DNA from: Burkholderiales bacterium
GTDB lineage: Bacteria; Pseudomonadota; Gammaproteobacteria; Burkholderiales; Burkholderiaceae_C
DNA length: 8,656 nucleotides
Assembly (NCBI GenBank): GCA_005793295.1
Contig: SXSX01000087.1
Location: forward strand, 1-8,656
Direction of reading: 5' to 3'
Notes under the pieces: generated by a model
Databases searched by the model: none
The model's input: the letters and a program-made list of their open reading frames with translations, nothing else
Told to the model about the DNA's origin: nothing
Shown here: one piece after another, positions 6,087 to 8,656 of the stretch
Layout of the letters: each line of letters begins with the position of its first letter
How positions within the stretch are numbered: the first letter of the stretch is position 1
Program-made: the position numbers and the translations under genes

Positions 6087-7580
6087 ATGACAGCGTCCCG
6101 CCACCCGAATTTTGCGCCTGAGAAAACACTAGACCCTACCGATTGGGACGCCTTTCGCGAACAAGCCCACCGACTTCTCGATGCTGCAGTAGACCGCATG
6201 GCGACTTACCGCGAAGGACCCGTGTGGAACCCGTTCCCACTCGCACTGCAAGCGAATTACCAAGGTCCACTCCCCGTAGAGGGCATAGGTGCTGAGGCAA
6301 CCCAAGCCCACATGACCGCCCTGCTGCCCTTTGGCGTAGGCAACACGCATCCGCGATTTTTTGGCTGGGTCCACGGCTCGGGAACGCCAAGCAACGTGAT
6401 GGCCGACATCACCGCTGCGGCCATCAACGCCAACCTCGGTGGGCGAGACCATGGCGCGATGTACGTAGAGAAACAAGTCGTGAATTGGTGCCGCGAACTG
6501 TTTCAATTTCCTGAAACTTCAAGCGGTCTGATTGTGAGCGGCACGTCGATTGCTACCGTCATCGCTTTAAAAGCCGCGCGAGATCGCTGCTTTCATTTCA
6601 GCAACCGAAAAACCGGACTGCAACAAAGCACTTTGGGCCCGTTGGTGGGTTACACCTCGGAACAAACCCATTCTTGCGTCGCCCGTGCCTTTGACATCTT
6701 GGGCCTAGGCTCAGACGCGCTGCGCAAAGTTGCGGTCAACGAGCGCTTTGAAATAGACACCGCAGCGCTGCAGGCGGCCATCGCCAAAGACCGTGCGTCC
6801 GGCTTGACACCCTTTGTCATCGTAGGTACCGCGGGCGCGGTTAACGTAGGATCGATTGACAACTTGGAAACCTTGGCCGATATCGCGCAGGCCGAGAACA
6901 TCTGGTTTCACATCGACGGCGCATTTGGCGCTTTAGGGATTCTCAGCGAGCGGCTTCAGACCCGCCTCACAGGAATCAAGCGAGCCGACTCGCTGGCGTT
7001 TGACTTTCACAAGTGGCTGCATGTGAACTACGACGCGGGTTTTATTTTGATGCGCAGTGAAGAAGACCACCGTCGAACTTTCTCAGAACGCCCAGAATAC
7101 CTCAAGGGCGCTGAGCGCGGGCTGGCCGCTGGTAACCCATGGCCGGTGGAATACGGGCCCGAGCTCTCACGCGGCTTTAGGGCATTGAAGGTTTGGGCGC
7201 AATTGGCTGAACACGGTACCGCGAAACTCGGCGCGTTGATCACGCAAAATTGCGAACAGGCCGCATACCTTGGAGAACTTGTTGCTGCCCACGCGCACCT
7301 GAGACTGATGGCGCCGGTCGCGATGAATATTTGTTGCTTTCGCTACCAAGTTGAAGGCCAAGACGACAAAACTACTGACGCTCTGAACGGCGAGATCGTG
7401 ATTCAATTGCAGATCCAAGGAATCGCCGCGCCGTCTACCACCCTGGTTAACGGCCGCAACGCCATTCGCGTCAACATCACCAACCACCGCACAACGCGTG
7501 CCGATCTGGCTTTCCTGGTTCAAGAGGTAGATCGAATCGCCTTAGAGTTACTGGCCAACGCAGCTCCCACAGCCGTTTAG
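6087..7580 (+). CDS. Group II PLP-dependent amino acid decarboxylase
   Basis: A 497-residue decarboxylase of the aromatic-amino-acid/cysteine-sulfinate/glutamate decarboxylase superfamily. The PLP lysine is K309 in FDFHKWLHVN, D277 in HIDGAFG pairs with the pyridine nitrogen, and H195 in SEQTHSCV stacks on the ring. Y338 in PEYLKG aligns with the mobile-loop tyrosine (Y332 of pig DOPA decarboxylase) that protonates the product. This supports amine formation rather than aldehyde synthase activity. The phosphate-binding motif is SGTSIATV where most members have a glutamate (GxSEA), and TAGAV replaces TxGTT, so the active site is atypical and the substrate open. The ATG is preceded by GAAAGA with a 6-base gap. 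It is the third gene of the operon, 14 bases after the aminotransferase. Its TAG stop overlaps the stop of the convergent DCC-family gene. Confidence 0.9.
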   Translation: MTASRHPNFAPEKTLDPTDWDAFREQAHRLLDAAVDRMATYREGPVWNPFPLALQANYQGPLPVEGIGAEATQAHMTALLPFGVGNTHPRFFGWVHGSGTPSNVMADITAAAINANLGGRDHGAMYVEKQVVNWCRELFQFPETSSGLIVSGTSIATVIALKAARDRCFHFSNRKTGLQQSTLGPLVGYTSEQTHSCVARAFDILGLGSDALRKVAVNERFEIDTAALQAAIAKDRASGLTPFVIVGTAGAVNVGSIDNLETLADIAQAENIWFHIDGAFGALGILSERLQTRLTGIKRADSLAFDFHKWLHVNYDAGFILMRSEEDHRRTFSERPEYLKGAERGLAAGNPWPVEYGPELSRGFRALKVWAQLAEHGTAKLGALITQNCEQAAYLGELVAAHAHLRLMAPVAMNICCFRYQVEGQDDKTTDALNGEIVIQLQIQGIAAPSTTLVNGRNAIRVNITNHRTTRADLAFLVQEVDRIALELLANAAPTAV

Positions 7581-7948
7581 TGAGACAAGCTTCGCGCCCA
7601 CTTTTGCAAAGTGGGGCGAATCGGTAAAAACAATCGGTAGGTAAGCTCAAACAACCATGACATGGGCGGCCACGCTGACATCCAACCCAGCCAACGCCAA
7701 CCCGGAAACTTCCGCCACATCTGAGAAAACGCAGCCGCTCCGCTAAACAACCTGCCGTCGCTGTCACGAACATGAAACCGCGCCATCGCCGCTGCGCAAC
7801 TGAGATCGCCGCCCAAATCTTGACCGCTACTGACGTCCACCCATTCAATCCATGCTGCTTCTGGCAATCGGCGGTACATGGCAATCTCACGTTGACACAA
7901 AGGGCATGACCCATCGAAATACACATTCAGAACGTATGAGTGACTCAT
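7577..7948 (-). CDS. DCC-family (DUF393) thiol-disulfide oxidoreductase-like protein
   Basis: A small 123-residue protein of the DCC/DUF393 family, a thioredoxin-like fold. The diagnostic motif is near the N-terminus: VYFDGSCPLCQREI, with C15 and C18 as the presumed redox pair after the first beta strand. The later family block FSGAAAFSQMWRKFPGW (68-84) and the C-terminal helix with YRLF are also present. Redox activity is predicted from the family but seldom shown experimentally. The ATG overlaps the stop of the upstream phosphatase-like gene as ATGA (7945-7948), so the two are likely translationally coupled; a purine-rich GGGGAGAG lies 8 bases before the start. Its stop TAA (7577-7579) overlaps the convergent decarboxylase stop. 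No signal peptide is visible. Confidence 0.9.
   Translation of the reverse strand: MSHSYVLNVYFDGSCPLCQREIAMYRRLPEAAWIEWVDVSSGQDLGGDLSCAAAMARFHVRDSDGRLFSGAAAFSQMWRKFPGWRWLGWMSAWPPMSWLFELTYRLFLPIRPTLQKWARSLSH
7591..7620. terminator. Strong hairpin at the convergent gene ends, possible terminator
   Basis: Bases 7591-7604 pair with 7608-7620 to give a 13-bp stem with one bulged G (7596) and a three-base TGC loop; the core is CCCACTTT/AAAGTGGG. It begins 10 bases after the decarboxylase stop and lies inside the last codons of the DCC-family gene. Neither side has a clear U-tract, so Rho-independent termination is uncertain. It may instead stabilise the 3' end of the operon transcript. Confidence 0.45.
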
Positions 7949-8508
7949 GCTCTCATCTCTCCCCGCGCCAACAAACGCCCTTGTCGATCAACTAAAAAGC
8001 CTTCGCCCATGGCAGGATAGGCACCGGTCAAGCCGGTCATGATGACTTGATGCGTGACCCACACTTCAGTGCGAGCAAGGGGCATGTTCTGCAAACGTTC
8101 TCTTAAGGCCTTGATTTGAGCCGTCGCATCTCCGCGTCCTTCAAATGTGGAGTTCAGCGCAGGCCAGTCTTGAAACTGTGTAAAAGCCAACCGAGCCGTA
8201 TCTTGGCAACGGCACCACTGACTACTGAACACTGCGTCGGGAGCAAACTGGTTAACACGTATCCATTGACCTATCGACCGAGACGCTTGCCGCCCCTCGT
8301 CGTTGAGGTTGCGTTGTGTTTGGCATTGCCCCAAAACAAAGCCAGGGGGATCGCCAATTCCAGATTCTGTGACCGCATGGCGAATCAGCAGCACGCCACC
8401 CTCCCGCCTCCAAACCTTGGCAAGTTCAGAAGAAGGCTTAGACGCCCAACTGGGCAGGGTCGCCAAACATGGACCAAAGGTACTTAGTAGGAGGTCACGG
8501 CGTTGCAT
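7945..8508 (-). CDS. Exported histidine-phosphatase-family (phosphoglycerate-mutase-like) protein
   Basis: A 187-residue member of the histidine phosphatase superfamily. The phosphate-accepting histidine is H44 in LLIRHAVT, R100 in SSQWCRCQDTA matches the second catalytic arginine, and H153 in VWVTHQVIMTGLTG is the second histidine. The N-terminus, MQRRDLLLSTFG, has twin arginines and a hydrophobic stretch ending near PSWAS, which looks like a Tat signal peptide with cleavage around residue 23. The phosphatase would therefore act in the periplasm. The start at 8508 is chosen because the longer in-frame start at 8601 would overlap the end of the upstream gene and bury the signal peptide. The stop overlaps the DCC-family start by ATGA. 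The physiological substrate is unknown. The family is well recognised, and the export call is the less certain part. Confidence 0.87.
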   Translation of the reverse strand: MQRRDLLLSTFGPCLATLPSWASKPSSELAKVWRREGGVLLIRHAVTESGIGDPPGFVLGQCQTQRNLNDEGRQASRSIGQWIRVNQFAPDAVFSSQWCRCQDTARLAFTQFQDWPALNSTFEGRGDATAQIKALRERLQNMPLARTEVWVTHQVIMTGLTGAYPAMGEGFLVDRQGRLLARGEMRA

Positions 8509-8527
8509 AGTGTCAATTTCATCTGCT

Positions 8528-8548
8528 ATCTGGGATCTGGGATCTGAT
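8528..8548. repeat. Short tandem heptamer repeat
   Basis: ATCTGGG occurs twice in tandem, followed by a third partial copy, ATCTGAT. The repeat lies in the 46-base gap between the phosphatase-like start codon and the stop codon of the upstream gene, just upstream of the likely ribosome-binding region on the minus strand. Copy-number slippage could change leader spacing, but with under three exact copies this may be incidental. Confidence 0.5.
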
Positions 8549-8554
8549 GCGGGT

Positions 8555-8656
8555 TTATTTCGCAGCCGTCGCGTTAGGCATCCAACCCAGACCTTTGGCA
8601 TGCAAACTTTGGATGTACAACCGATCGACTGTTTCAGTCACGCCCGTGCTCTCGGG
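8555..8656 (-). CDS. C-terminal fragment of an unidentified protein, cut by the right edge
   Basis: An uninterrupted minus-strand frame enters from the right edge and ends at TAA (8555-8557), giving 33 residues. The stretch TETVDRLYIQSLHAKGLGW reads like the amphipathic C-terminal helix of a soluble protein and is followed by MPNATAAK. The codon choice resembles the neighbours. I cannot name the family from this fragment. It lies 46 bases upstream of the phosphatase-like gene in the same direction and may share its transcript. Its presence argues against the longer phosphatase start at 8601. Confidence 0.55.
   Translation of the reverse strand, partial: PESTGVTETVDRLYIQSLHAKGLGWMPNATAAK

Noticed and set aside
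3510..7580. Histidine biosynthesis operon
   Set aside because: Only a HisD-family gene is present; the aminotransferase is DegT-type rather than HisC, and the decarboxylase has no place in histidine synthesis.
8509..8601. N-terminal extension of the phosphatase-like protein
   Set aside because: It runs through the tandem repeat and overlaps the C-terminal frame of the upstream gene, and it would bury a good signal peptide.

Overview
The window looks like a chromosomal stretch from a Gram-negative betaproteobacterium, most likely Burkholderiales near the Comamonadaceae (Rhodoferax/Limnohabitans/Polaromonas type). This is inferred from moderate-to-high GC, tight gene packing and protein style; there is no rRNA or marker gene to prove it. 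It holds eight complete genes and two genes cut by the window edges. I see no tRNA, rRNA, CRISPR array, insertion sequence or phage gene, and no gene-free stretch longer than about 150 bases.

Layout, left to right. A gene start on the minus strand runs off the left edge (1-93). A DEDDy-type 3'-5' exonuclease (245-853, +) converges on an AraC-family regulator (871-1803, -). The regulator is divergent from a small exported SnoaL/NTF2-like protein (1895-2401, +), so regulator and target are probably paired. A perfect 20-bp hairpin (2414-2454) separates that gene from a convergent metallo-beta-lactamase-fold hydrolase (2449-3372, -).

The core of the window is a tight three-gene plus-strand operon: a histidinol-dehydrogenase-family enzyme (3510-4829), a DegT/DnrJ/EryC1/StrS aminotransferase (4831-6072) and a group II PLP-dependent decarboxylase (6087-7580). 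The gaps are 1 and 14 bases. The HisD homologue keeps the zinc and catalytic residues. Its C-terminal half, however, resembles HpsN-type sulfopropanediol dehydrogenases more than biosynthetic HisD, and no other his gene is present. Together the three look like a small pathway that oxidises an alcohol, transaminates, and decarboxylates an amino acid. The substrate cannot be read from the sequence, and this operon is the best candidate for undescribed biochemistry here.

Right of the operon, on the minus strand, are three same-direction genes read from right to left: the C-terminus of an unidentified protein (8555-8656), an exported histidine-phosphatase-family protein with a Tat-like signal (7945-8508), and a DCC-family (DUF393) thiol-disulfide oxidoreductase-like protein (7577-7948). 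The last two overlap by ATGA. The DCC gene converges on the decarboxylase with overlapping stop codons, and a strong hairpin lies just inside its 3' end.
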